This document shows, piece after piece, positions 45,280 through 57,533 of a stretch of DNA of 64,000 bases. The notes under the pieces were generated by a model that was given only the letters and a program-made list of their open reading frames with translations, was not told where the DNA came from and did not search any database. The DNA lies in NCBI GenBank assembly GCA_023974075.1, contig CM043797.1:36058666-36122665 (forward strand), given 5' to 3'. The DNA comes from Chaenocephalus aceratus (lineage: Eukaryota > Chordata > Actinopteri > Perciformes > Channichthyidae). Positions within the stretch are counted from its first letter, which is position 1. Each line of letters opens with the position of its first letter. The position numbers were made by a program, and so were the translations under genes.

Positions 45280-45478
45280 TATTATTGTATTGAACGTACG
45301 TATGGAATTTTATCGTATGTTGTCTTGTAATCTTGTATTGTACCGTAACGTCTTGTATGGTGTTGCATTGTATTGTATCGTGTATCCGTGTTGTATCGTA
45401 ATGTGTCATCTTGTATCAGATCGAATTGTATTGTCTTGTATGGTATCGTATTGAATCCTATCATATCATGGCACCACA
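45280..45478. repeat. Degenerate TTGTATCGTA-like simple repeat
   Basis: Repeated words TTGTA, ATCGTA and TCTTGTA at 5-10 nt spacing on the plus strand, much diverged. Confidence 0.75.
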
Positions 45479-45838
45479 TACATGTATTTACCCCTATTGT
45501 ACCACTACAGCAGACTGGCTAACCTCCTAATAGGTGCTGTTTTGGTGTGGACATATCATTTACAGTATAAAAGTTAACTTTTGAAGGTCCCTCCGAGAAG
45601 CATCTCCTTTGTATTCATCCTTTGACTTCATCCACTTCTGCGTTGTCCCTTCCCTCACCCTCATGTTACACCTCACACTCTTTGTCATTCTTGTTCGTAA
45701 TTAGCTCCCCTGACACTTTCCTCGCTGTCCAGCTGTGGGTGTGTGTATCCTTGTGCTTGTCACGTTGAATAGGAACACATACTCCATTTATCATATCAGA
45801 GGTATGAGTCCCTGCGGGATTGAGAGTTTAGTATGACT

Positions 45839-45850
45839 CTGTGTGTGTGT

Positions 45851-45895
<45 letters not shown>

Positions 45896-45969
45896 TGTGT
45901 GTGTGTGTGTGCGCGCGTGTGCGTGTGTGTGTGTGTGCGCGTGTGTGTGTGTGGTGTGTGTGTGTGTGT
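45839..45969. repeat. (GT)n/(GC) compound microsatellite
   Basis: GT tract with several GCGC interruptions over 130 bp. Confidence 0.96.
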
Positions 45970-47997
45970 AGAGGTATGTGTTTTATGGGCATGTGTTTGA
46001 GACGCAGACAGTAAGGCGCAGCAAATAAAGAGTTGAAGGACAGTCCATGTACTTGAAAAGTACCTCTGCATCATACCCAAAATATTTTAAAAGTACTTTT
46101 CTTTTCTCACATGTGGCTTCCTCCCCAGCCTGCGGGGGGCAGTATGATCCCAATCATCCCGATGACACATGAAAATGAAAAATTCCAAATTATTTAGTTG
46201 AAAATATTTGAGTAAGAGCTGTATGTAATCCTTATGACTGCATTGTGGTCAAACACAAGTGCGTAGCTTTGTGTTTTTGCCATTCTCTTTAAATACGAAG
46301 GGTTGACAACACCCTCCCACACAACATCAGATCAAAGTATGACACAAAATGGGAGAGACATCCAACCATCTTTCTTCATATGCAGGAATCCTGAAGTCAA
46401 ATGTAATACCTTTAAAGACCCTTTCCACTCATTATAAGACCTCATCGCCACTTTGAGTTTTAACCTGTTACCTTGGCGACACACTTTACCTCACATTGAC
46501 TATATACAGTATTGATTGTCCTTCCTCCTTATCTTCCAACCATTTGGACGAAGACTTGCATTTCCCCATAACGATGTTGTTTAGCAACCGGCGTAAACGG
46601 ACCTTCGCGCTATCAAGCAGTGAGCGTGCGATGTCCTGTTCAGATGACGTCAAACCCAACGGGAAGCCATCAATAAACTACACAGAATCACACTACACAC
46701 CTACGCCATGACTACATTCAGGCAGACTGTAGAATACAACCTCTTTGGACAATTCACATACTTATTGAAAACAAGCTACAAAATGTAATGCCTTGGAAAA
46801 TGCCGTTTAATACTTTTTAATAGACCTCATTTTCGCTAAATGTATTGATCAACTTGTGATACTTTTTAAGACCCCGCAGACCCCCTGTTATAGCACTTGA
46901 TTAAAATGATATTTTTCCACTTGAAGTTGCAGAACACAAAGCAGTGAGTCGGTTAGGGCAGCTCAGCGGATAAACTCTCGCAGTGATTGTAAAATCCCTG
47001 ACAATTTGTTTGTTGTTTCTTTCCGAAAATGACGTGCTGAATTCACACTTTCAAGCACTTGATTCTCTCCCTCAAGACGTATATTGCCGCCACATTTCAT
47101 CAGTGCCAAATGTCAGGAGCCATGCTTACCAGAAGGAGACTCTTCGGGCACATTAAGGACCAAGTGCTTCCTCTACACCCAAGTGATATGTCTCCACGTT
47201 AGAGTTGTGCCTTTTCAGTTGACGGAGTATTTATGTAATACAATTTAGCTACTGGCATACATGTATGCACCTGACAAAAGAAATATATCGCTCTCTGAAG
47301 GGTTAGCTATGCTTTATGCTAGCAATTCCTCCTTACAAAATAAGTTGGCCACAAGGTACTTTTCTGCCTTGCATCCCTGAGGCGGTGAGCACAAACAGCT
47401 CGAAATCCCTTGATACGTACTTGGGAGTAAAGGATGTGTGATGTCAGTCGTAAACTGCCCCGCTTCCCTTCGTCTGATCCTTACGAGGCTGCTCCGGGCC
47501 GCTCTTTGCTCCCTCTGTGCTTTTAACCTCGACAGTGCTGCCTCACAGTTGGGTTGGTATGGCCCGAGGATGCAAATCACTGCATCAGCTCTCCGCGGTG
47601 GCTCTGTGAGTGCACCGAGAGAAACAGTGGGTGTCCCGCCTTGAGGCACACAGAAGATGTCCAGTCGAAGTGAGTGGCATCTGAAAAGAAGAGGATCTGT
47701 GAGCCTTCCTGTGGATGGGATTTTCACCCCTGTGTTTTGTAGCTTCAGAATGTCAATTGCAGAAACTCTTCGTGGCTCAGCACTATATTGTTGATGTCTC
47801 TTTCAATAGCAGTGCAGGTCAACATGTGCTACTTTTGCAAGAACCCCCTGCTGACTGAAAACACATCTCATAAGACGAAGAAGCCGAGTTCCTTATAACC
47901 TCCAGGAGGTTCTGCCTGGAGACAAGGAGGACAGAACAGAAGAAGCAGAGACACAGATCTCAATAAAACACAAAGCCTCCTCGTCCTCACGTCGTCC
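45970..47997. other. Unassigned non-coding DNA
   Basis: No supported gene. The last part (about 47880-48079) is purine-rich, then C/T-rich, and may be 5' leader of the candidate exon that follows. Confidence 0.4.
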
Positions 47998-48079
47998 CCC
48001 CTCCTCCTCCTCCTCGCCCCCCTCCTCCTCCTCATCAGAGGAAGTTAGAAGCAGTAGACCTTGACTGTTGGCAGCTGCA

Positions 48080-48119
48080 ATGATCAAACCTTTTATTCCG
48101 GATCAGATGGAGTTTCAAG
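48080..48119 (+). CDS. Candidate first coding exon of a host gene (unknown)
   Basis: ATG at 48080 opens 13 codons (MIKPFIPDQMEFQ) plus one base, followed by a splice-donor-like CAAG|GTAACC. An in-frame TGA lies 18 nt upstream, so this would be a true N-terminus. Read through, the frame stops at 48132, as expected for intron. The upstream (CCT)n-rich segment (47998-48040) could be 5' UTR. I do not recognise the protein, and no second exon was found in the rest of the window. The evidence is only start, donor and stop pattern, which can occur by chance. Confidence 0.25.
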
Positions 48120-48132
48120 GTAACCTCTCATA

Positions 48133-49233
48133 GTTTTCTGTTGCCTTTCTTTGCCAAAGAAAAGTGGATTAGTGAAGCCCATAAAGCACACATACCCATA
48201 CATAGAGATAAATGTGCTCATCCTGATTGACTTGAGTATGCTAATGATACTTTGGATTGTTCCGAGGTTCAAAGTTCAGATTTAACAGCTCCTAAAAGCA
48301 AAAGTATAACTGGAGATTGTGAGGCTTTTCACTGAACTAAAAAAGGAACAAAATGGCAACAAGGAGAGAAATAAATCCCTTCACAGTATTTTGATTTGCT
48401 CCCATATTATCCATCGTGCCCCGAGGGGAAGGACTTTTGTGATTGCCCTGTTGCTCCTTTAAATCCCCTTGATTACTGTGTCTGCTTTTCAAAGGCCGCT
48501 CTATGAAGTACACTACTTCTGCGAGCCCTAAAGCCTCAGGGCTCGAACCGTCGCTCACTTACTGCGGATTATAGCTTGTATTTGCCATTTTATCCTTGTT
48601 ATTGGTCTTCAGTGAGTAGCCCTGTTTCCTATGTATGAGAGCTCTCAGCAGTACAGGGCCAAGCGTCTGCTGATGCACTGGGCAGCATGCTGAATTATTG
48701 ATCGGTTCCCATGGATGATGATGCTGATGATGATACGACTTTGTAGTGCGCTGGGTTAGCTCTGGGCCAGGCACTTTGATTAAGAAGAGCACCCGTCGTC
48801 CTCCTGCCGAGAGAGAGAAACAGAGAGCGAGTGAAATCGAATACATTTATCAACAGACAACAGCTCTCCAAACATTTAGACCGAGAGAAGGAGAGAAGAG
48901 GGAAATAAAAACGAAAGCAATGGGAGAGGGTGTATAGGGGATGCAATGCATACACAAAGAGAAACAGGCTGATACAAGAATAAAGATGAGGGAAATAAAG
49001 TAGAAATGTAAAGCATACAAATGGGAAAACCCCGGTGTCTAGACTGTAAATGTGTTACTGTCGATGGGAAGCTGCTCTGGGCGTTCGGCCCAGAACCGCC
49101 CGGCTCGCTGTAAGGAGGTTGAGGTTGAGTCCCTTACCAGGTTGATACAACACAACCATTGTTGAATGCTGTTCCATTTCCAATGCTTTTACTTTCTGTT
49201 GAGCACAAATGTATACACTGTTGAGTTGCTGTG
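48133..49233. other. Unassigned non-coding DNA
   Basis: Contains a short GATGATGCT repeat at 48713-48735 but no gene that I can support. Confidence 0.4.
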
Positions 49234-49241
49234 TTCTCTGT

Positions 49242-49936
49242 CAGAGAAAAAAGTAATATATTACCTATTACATATTACTTTAAAAAAAAGTAATTACACT
49301 ACTTCGTTACTCTCTACATAAAGTAATTCGTTACTTTACTCGTTACTTTACTCGCAGGGCCGGCCCGCCCCTCCCTGCAGGCAGATCACGCAGACTGCTA
49401 AAGTTTCAAATGTTCTCTTTAGTTCAGTTTCCATAAGACTGATCCAGATCCTGAATGTTTTCCTATCTGACCATGGCTGTCCTCTGTCTCCTGCTATCTG
49501 TATATTTGCGCAGTATATCTCTGCTCACGCTGTTGCGTCAGCGTGTTCTCCTGCGTGTTGGCCATGTGTTGCACTGGAACCAGACACCGCAAGACAGCCG
49601 AGCACGTATGCGTGAGTGGCAATAACTCTCCTTACCAGCAGGCGGCGGTAGTGTGTATTCGTCATTCAAACAGGCAACAACCGGAAAACAGAGAAGAAGA
49701 ACAGACAACAAATAGCTGTGCGTTAGCTTCACCTTAGCATGTGTTCTTTGCAGGTGTTTGTTGAGGTTTGATTATGACTGATTTTAGTAAGTAACGAAGT
49801 AACGCATGTCGGGCAATGTTAGTAACTGTAGTGTGATTACTGAATTATAAAAGTAGCGTGTTACACTACTCCGTTACCGACAAAGTAATATAATTACAGT
49901 AACGCGTTACTTTGTTGAGTTACACACCCAACTCTG
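49242..49936. mobile_element. hAT-type non-autonomous element (GTTACTTTACTC family)
   Basis: The ends begin CAGAG and finish CTCTG, flanked by TTCTCTGT (49234-49241) and CTCTCTGT (49937-49944), 7 of 8 matching. The subterminal zones are rich in 'gtaattcgttactttactcg' and 'aacgcgttactttg', the known look of a common fish hAT MITE. The middle (49356-49735) differs and starts with 'cagggccggcccg', the same terminus as the hAT at 31369, so it may be a truncated nested copy. Confidence 0.65.
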
Positions 49937-50151
49937 CTCTCTGTGCTTTGGTAAGTTCAAAGTGTCACACTCAAAGAGGCTTCTTTCTGCTTTTGGGGTT
50001 TTCCATTTCCTGTAGTGTTTATACAGGTGTTGTGCATGATCTCCCTCTCTCTTTGCCCCCATGTCGTCTGTCCTATCGTGTAACATGTTTCTCTATCCAT
50101 GTGTGTTAATTGGAATGCAACGAGTCAGCATGACACCAACACACATATATA

Positions 50152-50599
50152 TGGCAAGCCATTTGAGTATTTATTCCATATCCTTGATATCAGACGGCAG
50201 CTGCCTACACTAGTTGGCTCTTAGTTAACTAGTTCTGCTTCCTTTGTGTAAAGTTAACATGTCCGAGCTTTTGCAGCGCAATAGTTAACTTGTAAGACTT
50301 TTAGGGTCACTAGTCCGGTCAGAGGGCGACTAGTTCTTCAAAAAGCTTACAAGTTGGGACTTTGGCGTTAGTAGTGCTGCTTCTGGCGTCACTAGTAAGG
50401 CATATGTTGTAACCAGTCGGACTAAAGTGCCACTAGTTGCTGAAAAAGAGTTACTAGTGTAATGTTTTATTTAACTAGTAAAGCAGAGGGCCTAACTAGT
50501 TTGACCATATAACTAACAAGTGAAATCAAACAGCCAACTAGTGTAGGCAGCTGCCGTCTGATATCAAGGATATGGAATAAATGCTCAAATGGCTTGCCA
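50152..50599. mobile_element. MITE with about 70-bp inverted ends and ten ACTAGT motifs
   Basis: 'tggcaagccatttgagtatt' through 'cactagttggct' is mirrored at the right end. TA flanks both sides (50150-50151, 50600-50601), suggesting a mariner-type duplication. The 6-mer ACTAGT occurs at 50209, 50228, 50309, 50329, 50391, 50432, 50453, 50474, 50495 and 50537. No ORF. Confidence 0.85.
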
Positions 50600-50730
50600 T
50601 ACACATATGCTGACTCACATGTAACCCTTATGTTCTGTAGGCTTTAACATGTCTCCTCAATGTGACACTTGAGGCTGCTCTGTGTGTGCATGTGTATGAT
50701 TTTACAGATGTAATCCATGTACATAATAAT

Positions 50731-50894
50731 GTGTGTGTGTGTGCGTGCGTTTGCACATGTGTGTGTGTGTGTCTTTGTGTGTGTAAATCCATGATGATGA
50801 ATGGTAGCTTATATGACTTTGATTAACTGCCAGTGAGGTCAGATTGTGGCGGTCAGCCAAAAGGCCAGAAGCGGCTCGAGCTGTCAAGAAGCAT

Positions 50895-50967
<73 letters not shown>
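50731..50967. repeat. (GT)n tracts and a long (CA)n microsatellite
   Basis: Short GT tracts at 50731-50784 and a pure (CA)n at 50895-50967. Confidence 0.95.
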
Positions 50968-50970
<3 letters not shown>

Positions 50971-52243
50971 GATATCTCATTTTTCTTCCTAACGATAAGC
51001 CTTATTTGTCTACTATAAGTGTGGGCAGGAAGTAAAAGCATGACATACATCACAGGCCTCTTTGCATTAAGGAGACATTTTGACAAATAACCCACATAAA
51101 CACACACACTGCTCTTTAATACACAGCTTAATACCTGTTCCTCTTTCATTTAGACTTGTCACATATTTCCCTTTTGCAAATGTAAAGAAATAAAACAAAA
51201 CATAATTGCATTCTTTTCTGTTAACTTGTTAAAGAAAGAAAAACAATTGACAGGAAGGAACACGGAATATCTTCCTCACTTATTTGTTTGCAATTCTGTT
51301 CCTGCATGTCATTTATGAATGACTCTCCATGTCTCTCCGTTCTCTGTGGGGACGACAAAAGCGTCAATAAAGAATGAAAGACAACAAATCAGCGAGAATG
51401 GAAACCATACGATTGGAAATGTAAGACAGACGGAGTAAAGAGAGCCAGGAGCGTGACATGAGGGAGAAGAGATGACTAAGCTCCATCTCTGCACTTATCT
51501 CGCCTCGCAGTCCATTTCATTCTTTCTCTTAACACTCCTCTGTCTTACCGCTGATGGCCTAGCCCCCCCCCCCATGATAAGAACGGACAGTGTTCATCTT
51601 CACCCTCCATTTACCAGCAGGACAGCTACTTATATTTCACATCTGAGTAATCCTCAATGGTTCATCATCTGTCCGTCTTATTATCAAGCCGCCAGAACAT
51701 GAATTGATATTATAAATTAATCGTAATAATGACTGATTGAGAAGAATGGACATGATCCAATCCAAAATGAAAAGGCTCCAGGGGTTTACTGCTCTCACTG
51801 CTGATAGGATGGCAGAGATACGGTGGCCGTCGGATGCGCTACAATAACACAAATATTTGCATTAGTAGAAACGTGCTACTGTTCCAGAGACTGCCAAAAC
51901 ACACAATATGCCTTCTTCACCAACTTGACCACATTTCAAAAACATTCATATTGGTTTGAAATCTGTTTCATAATTGTATGTATTTTGTCAGTATATTTGC
52001 AATATTGCACATTTATATAATTGTTGTTTAAATATACTCCATATTTAGCTCTATTGTTAATATGTTTATATTTACTGTTTATGTTTTATTTTATGATATT
52101 TTTACCTCGTACAGTACAAAGCCTTGAAAAACTGCTGCTGTAACACAAATAAATTAAAATAAGGGATTAATAAACTAAATCTGCTGCCATTTAATCTCAT
52201 CTTTATAGGCTGGAGGGTAACAGTTATATTTATATTGTGTATA
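50968..52243. other. Unassigned non-coding DNA
   Basis: No feature recognised. Confidence 0.4.
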
Positions 52244-52251
52244 CCATAGAT

Positions 52252-53859
52252 CAGGGGGGTCAAACTCAATGTAATCGCGCGGCGCGCCACATCAGCATTA
52301 GGCTAAACTCAAAGGGCCGGTTGTAACTTTAAGACTATATAAAAATACTAGGGCTGTCAAACGATTACAATTTTTAAATCAGATTAATCACAGCTTAAAA
52401 ATTAATTAATCATGATTAATCACCATTCGAACTATGTCCAAAATATGCCATTTATTTATGTATATTGTTGGGAATGGAAAGATAAATGAAAGCAGGGCGG
52501 ATATATCCATTTAACATACAGTATCTATGTTTATTATAACATTTTTCTGCATGTCAAAATGAAAGACAACCCACACACCTATCAATCATCAAACCGTGGG
52601 GTCTTCATTACGTGTTGATTTCTATCAACGGGGGAGTACTTCCGGAAAGTCGACAGGGGGGGCGGCGGCGGCTAGTGGAGTACTTCGTGACCACAGAGTG
52701 TGAACGTTGTGATCAGCTGTTTTAGCGCAGTTCTCCAGTGATGGGGGGAGTCTCCCTCCGCAGCCGGTTGGCGTAGTTTTGGCTCAGTTCCGTTGTACAG
52801 ACCGACGTTAACAGCAGCCCTGTCTGTGCACACGGAGACCGACTCTGTCGTCCGGCGATCTAACCGCCTTCTGGAAAAGCTTCACAAGTACGTCGGTACG
52901 CAAATGCGCTTTGTGACACAAGTGACGGTACGCATTTCAGATTACGCACCAGTTATGTGCACCCCTGTACCAGAGCCATATTATTACTATTATGTGGCTC
53001 TGCCCTGAACTACAGCAAGAGTATTCTCCGTCGGGACTTCCTGCAACAACACCACGCCGTTATCAAAGATGTTCTATTGAGAAGACGATCACTACGTGAC
53101 AAAAGTTTTCAAAACCGTGGCTACTGAAATCAATCTTACTAACTGCTGTCTGTGCAATTTACTCCGCGCGAGTTGGCAGACTTTATTTTGCTTACTTTAA
53201 CATCATTTTTCATGGTGGGGCTAAGCCATTTCTTGGTATGGGTGTAGCCTACCCCAGCCATACCCTGGCGCTGCCACTGGTGGCAGGTATGGGGCGGGCC
53301 ATTCTGCACATGCGTTAAATGCGTTAAATATTTTAACGCAATTAATTCAAAAAATGAATTACCGCCGTTAACGCGATAATTTTGACAGCACTAAAAAATA
53401 CATATATAAATATATATATAAAATAATGTATTATATTACATCATTGCCTCTTCATTGGATTGTTATCAGATAGGGTAATAACTTCAATTAACTACGTCTG
53501 AAAGCAGAAGTCTGGGGCCAATAATTGCAAGTCTCTTCAGTGAGAATGTAACAATATGATTTTTAAAGAAAAGCTAAATTCTGGAAAAAAAGTCATGTGA
53601 CATTTAAAAAATTTAACATTTATAAATTCAGTCCAATTCTAAGAAAAAAGGCAAATTTAGAAGAAAAAAAGTCAAATTCTGAGAAAAAAAGTCAAATTTG
53701 AGATGCATTGTGGGACATGTAGTTTATGGGCAACGTGCTTCTGTAAATCGGCATGTAACCGTATAACAAACATTATATTCGTCGCAAGCTCTTGTGGGGC
53801 CACAGAAAAATAAATCACGGGCCGGATTTGGCCCCCAGGCCTTGAGTTTGACACCCCTG
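52252..53859. mobile_element. hAT-type non-autonomous element, same family as 813-5950
   Basis: Ends 'caggggggtcaaactcaa' and 'ttgagtttgacacccctg', flanked by CCATAGAT (52244-52251) and ATATAGAT (53860-53867), 6 of 8 matching. Read in reverse, its right side matches 813-978 and 5727-5850 of the first element. Without the nested element it is about 555 bp, a useful view of the family before cargo insertion. Confidence 0.85.
52349..53393. mobile_element. Nested hAT-type element (TAGGGCTGTCA ends)
   Basis: Ends 'tagggctgtcaaa' and 'tttgacagcacta' with the perfect duplication AAAAATAC (52341-52348, 53394-53401). Subterminal 'ttaacgcgataatt' and 'cagattaatcac' put it in the family of 37830-38743. 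Interior near 53216-53280 ('ctaccccagccataccctgg', 'gcgctgccactg') looks like a fragment of a further hAT-like repeat. Confidence 0.92.
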
Positions 53860-53867
53860 ATATAGAT

Positions 53868-54140
53868 ACTTGATAAAAACTATATATTTGTCTTTTTACT
53901 GTCAATATGTATATTTACTGTTTGTGTTAAATTTACATTATATTATGAATGTATGTGCAATTTGTTTTTGCATAAAGAATCATTTGTGGGAAAAATGTAC
54001 TCATCTAATTTAATCTAAATGTGCTCCACGTGTCTTTTCCAGACTGGGCTTTGAATGACGGCACCTGCTGGCTTTAGATCTGGATGTTTGACAACACGTG
54101 TGTTTGCAGAAAATGCATGGATATGTATTTATGAATGATT
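53868..54140. other. Unassigned, AT-rich DNA
   Basis: No feature recognised. Confidence 0.4.
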
Positions 54141-54207
54141 TCAATTAAATTCAATTCAATTGAAGTTTATTTACATAGCCCAAAATCACAAATGTTATCT
54201 CAGACAC
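54141..54207 (-). mobile_element. LINE 3' tail fragment
   Basis: 'caattcaattgaagtttatt' then 'tacatagcccaaaatcacaa' resembles the 3' end of the LINE at 32347-32430 ('tatttatatagcccaatatc'), read on the minus strand. Confidence 0.6.
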
Positions 54208-55709
54208 AAAACCGCATACGCAGAAACATGCACGGGCACACACATTTACCGGTGTACAATAAACACATTCTTACTTGAACTTAGTACTGAGCTTAACTCA
54301 ACTCGGTCCTTTAAACTGACACACTGTTCTTGCTTTTGAGTTCCTCACTTCCTGAGCTTGTCCTTACAGCACATCCATTCAGGCCTATTGTCTTTCCCCT
54401 CATCGCTCCGTCTCCTCTCGTATCTTATCTGCTCACTCTATCTGCTTCTTTATGATCCCTTCCTATCAAACTCTGTCACTTTCTCCCTCTCTCCGCCAGC
54501 TCGCCGTCCGTTCTCATCCCCCGCTCGCTTCTTATCTGGCTCTTCACAGCTGTCTGCGGTGTCATTCACACTTTAGTGACGACTGTCTCCCCCCCTCTCT
54601 CCCCCCCCCTCTCTGTCCCCATCAGCCTAACACACCTCCCCTAGGGCCCACATTTTCTTATCCCATAATTCTTTGCCGTGGCTCTCTGATGATTGCCAAT
54701 TCTTCGCTGCAGGTCTGGATGCGGCATCCACTTTTCTCCGGTCACCTCGTGTTGGTCATTTTCTGTGAGCGACCCGTGTGAGCTTTCCCTTTATTCACTT
54801 GTCTGTGTCTTCGTGAGTGTGTACGGTGTGCACCATAAAGCAGCTCTTCCACGCGCTACACTTCCACACACGTGTAGGAGATGTGTACGGTGGGTTTATG
54901 GCTCCATAAATAAGAATGTGGCCCCTAGCTGTCCACAGCGCGACGTCACTGGTTGGATTTACATTGTGTGTTTGACAGATTTGCTTGCTGCCTCCTCTGT
55001 AGCTTATAACGCCTGAATTGATCTGAACTGGAAACGCAGACTTTGCACTTTCCGTAATAAAAAATATTGAAAGAATTCCCATATGTAATTAAATCGTTTC
55101 ATCACCTTTTTGTTATCGCCAATTGAGGTTACTAGTACATTTTTTACGTAAGCGTCATGACGTTTAACATCATGACTACCTTTCTTCACATATTTGATAA
55201 GCCTCCTTTCTGAGGCCCTTTACTTGTTTGGGCTTCAGAAGTGACCTGCTGGTTGAACAAAGATGTATTTATTCTTCACATATTCACTGTTCCAAGGCAA
55301 GGCTGTCATTTTTAGATGTGAATATAACAAGGTGGTGTTTATGCCGTCTTTTGTCAGAGCGTTGCTGTTTAGATTGATCTTGTGGCGTCTTGCTAGGTGA
55401 ATATGAAACGTGTGTTTTAATCAAGAATATGATTTGTGCCATCTATCAAAATGACCTCATCCCTGACTTTTTCTTTGCTGTTGTGAAGGCGCGAGGACAC
55501 CTGGGAGACAGCGGAGGCTATTTCACTAAGCAGGACGTGATTTCAGAACCAGATATGCTCATGCATAAAACAAAAGCAACACACACAATTACTTAATCGA
55601 ATATGGAATTGGTTTTCACTGGAGTATGTGACTTTTAGCGTGGCCCTTCTGCCGTATACGGTGCATAATAACAACCATCCATGGCAGGAAACACAAGGTA
55701 TACAATGTT
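54208..55709. other. Unassigned non-coding DNA
   Basis: Includes a pyrimidine-rich run (54480-54625). No gene supported. Confidence 0.4.
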
Positions 55710-56310
55710 AAGGACATACTATGCTCTTGTTCAGGTTCATAGTTGTATTAAAGGTGGGGTAGGTAAGTTTGAGAAACCGGCTCGAGATAGACTTTTTGTT
55801 GTATTGCATGGAATGCTCTTAACATCCGATAGCAATGAATATCTGAAGTGCTTTGACAAAAAATCCATAACAAAATGTCATCCGTGGAAGCCGTGGCGCT
55901 GTAAAAAGCACGACCAATCATCTGAGCCGGCCCGGCTAAAGTAACTGGATGGCCTACCTGCCTGTCAGCCTTCCATCTGGGCACAAACTTATCTCGTGCC
56001 CTCTTTGGTCATGTGCACGTTCGTGTGTGTTGGAGGAGGGGCTCTGTAAGGAAGTGGCAGATTTTTTCCGGTTGTGTATTTTCAAATTCTAGTGCACTCG
56101 AGCCGGTTTTCTTCAAAATGACCTACCCCACCTTTAAATGTCTCTATTGTGACATGTCTCCATGCTTTAATATTCAAAAAGGTCTTTATTGTTCTCATAC
56201 TGCCTGTGCTGCAGCACCTCTTGTCACCCTCTGTCTGAAACCAGAGCCTAGTCTGCTGTGATTGTTTAAACCAGAGCCCAGTCTGCTCTGATTGGGAAGC
56301 ACACTAGTGC
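55710..56310 (+). repeat. 503-type interspersed repeat, interrupted
   Basis: 'aggacatactatgctcttgt' at 55710 and 'gcagcacctcttgtcaccct' onward match 510-690. Unlike the first copy it is split by a small TTAA element. The 'accagagccNagtctgct' block is duplicated (56241-56290). Confidence 0.75.
55752..56133. mobile_element. TTAA-flanked MITE (piggyBac-like)
   Basis: 'aggtggggtaggt' and 'acctaccccacct' are perfect 13-bp inverted ends between TTAA copies (55748-55751, 56134-56137). 'gaaaccggctcgag' and 'ctcgagccggttttc' extend the inverted similarity inside. Confidence 0.88.
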
Positions 56311-56499
56311 CCGGCCGTCCAATTCTCCCATAGGGATATAGCAGCACCGTCCATATATTGGGGCCAAGGGATGGTCCACCGAATTTGGAATCCCGTCGCC
56401 ACTATATTTGTGCCGGACATAACATATTTGTGTGCTGCACGTTCTTGGACTCTAGGTGGCGGTGTTCTAATACTTCTAATAGGGTTGTACTTGTACTCA
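56311..56499. other. Unassigned junction sequence before the satellite block
   Basis: Nothing recognised. Confidence 0.4.
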
Positions 56500-56990
56500 T
56501 GGGGGGGTGGCAGAAAGTCAATATGACGCCCACTTACCACATAACAAATATTAACGTACTGTGTACTTATACTTATGGGGGGGGGTTGGGGGTGGCAGAA
56601 AGTCAATATGGGTCCCACTTACGAAATATTTGTAATGGTGTGTGGGGGGGGGGGGGGGGTGTACGACAACCCAATATGGGTCCCACTTACCAAATATTTG
56701 TAATGGTGTGTGGGGGGGGTGTACGACAACCCAATATGGGTCCCACTTACCAAATATTTGTAATGGTGTGGGGGGGGGGGGTGTACGACAACCCAATATG
56801 GGTCCCACTTACCAAATATTTGTAATGGTGTGTGGGGGGGGGGTGTACGACAACCCAATATGGGTCCCACTTACCAAATATTTGTAATGGTGTGTGGGGG
56901 GGTGTACGACAACCCAATATGGGTCCCACTTACCAAATATTTGTAATGGTGTGTGGGGGGGGTGTACGACAACCCAATATGGGTCCCACT

Positions 56991-57053
56991 TAACCCTAAC
57001 GCTAACCCTAACCCTAACCCTAACCCTAACCCTAACCCTAACCCTAACCCTAA
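56991..57053 (+). repeat. Interstitial telomere tract 1 (CCCTAA)
   Basis: TAA, CCCTAA, one variant CGCTAA, then eight perfect CCCTAA units. It joins the satellite in the middle of a unit (after 'gtcccact') and resumes at 'tggtgtgggg'. Confidence 0.98.
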
Positions 57054-57475
57054 TGGTGTGGGGGGGGGGGTGTACGACAACCCAATATGGGTCCCACTTA
57101 CCAAATATTTGTAATGGTGTGTGGGGGAGTGTACGACAACCCAATATGGGTCCCACTTACCAAATATTTGTAATGGTGTGTGGGGGAGTGTACGACAACC
57201 CAATATGGGTCCCACTTACCAAATATTTGTAATGGTGTTTGGGGGGGGTGTACGACAACCCAATATGGGTCCCACTTACCAAATATTTGTATGGTGTGGG
57301 GGGGGGTGTACGACAACCCAATATGGGTCCCACTTACCAAATATTTGTAATGGTGTTTGGGGGGGGTGTACGACAACCCAATATGGGTCCCACTTACCAA
57401 ATATTTGTAATGGTGTGGGGGGGGGGGTGTACGACAACCCAATATGGGTCCCACTTACAAAATATTTGTTCCCAC

Positions 57476-57533
57476 TTAACCCTAACGCTAACCCTAACCC
57501 TAACCCTAACCCTAACCCTAACCCTAACCCTAA
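57476..57533 (+). repeat. Interstitial telomere tract 2 (CCCTAA)
   Basis: Same junctions and the same CGCTAA variant as tract 1, with seven perfect CCCTAA units. It arose as part of a duplicated block, not as an independent event. Confidence 0.98.

Noticed and set aside
47314..47727. 137-residue minus-strand frame as a gene
   Set aside because: No domain, no splice context, and the start is not supported; probably chance in a GC-richer stretch.
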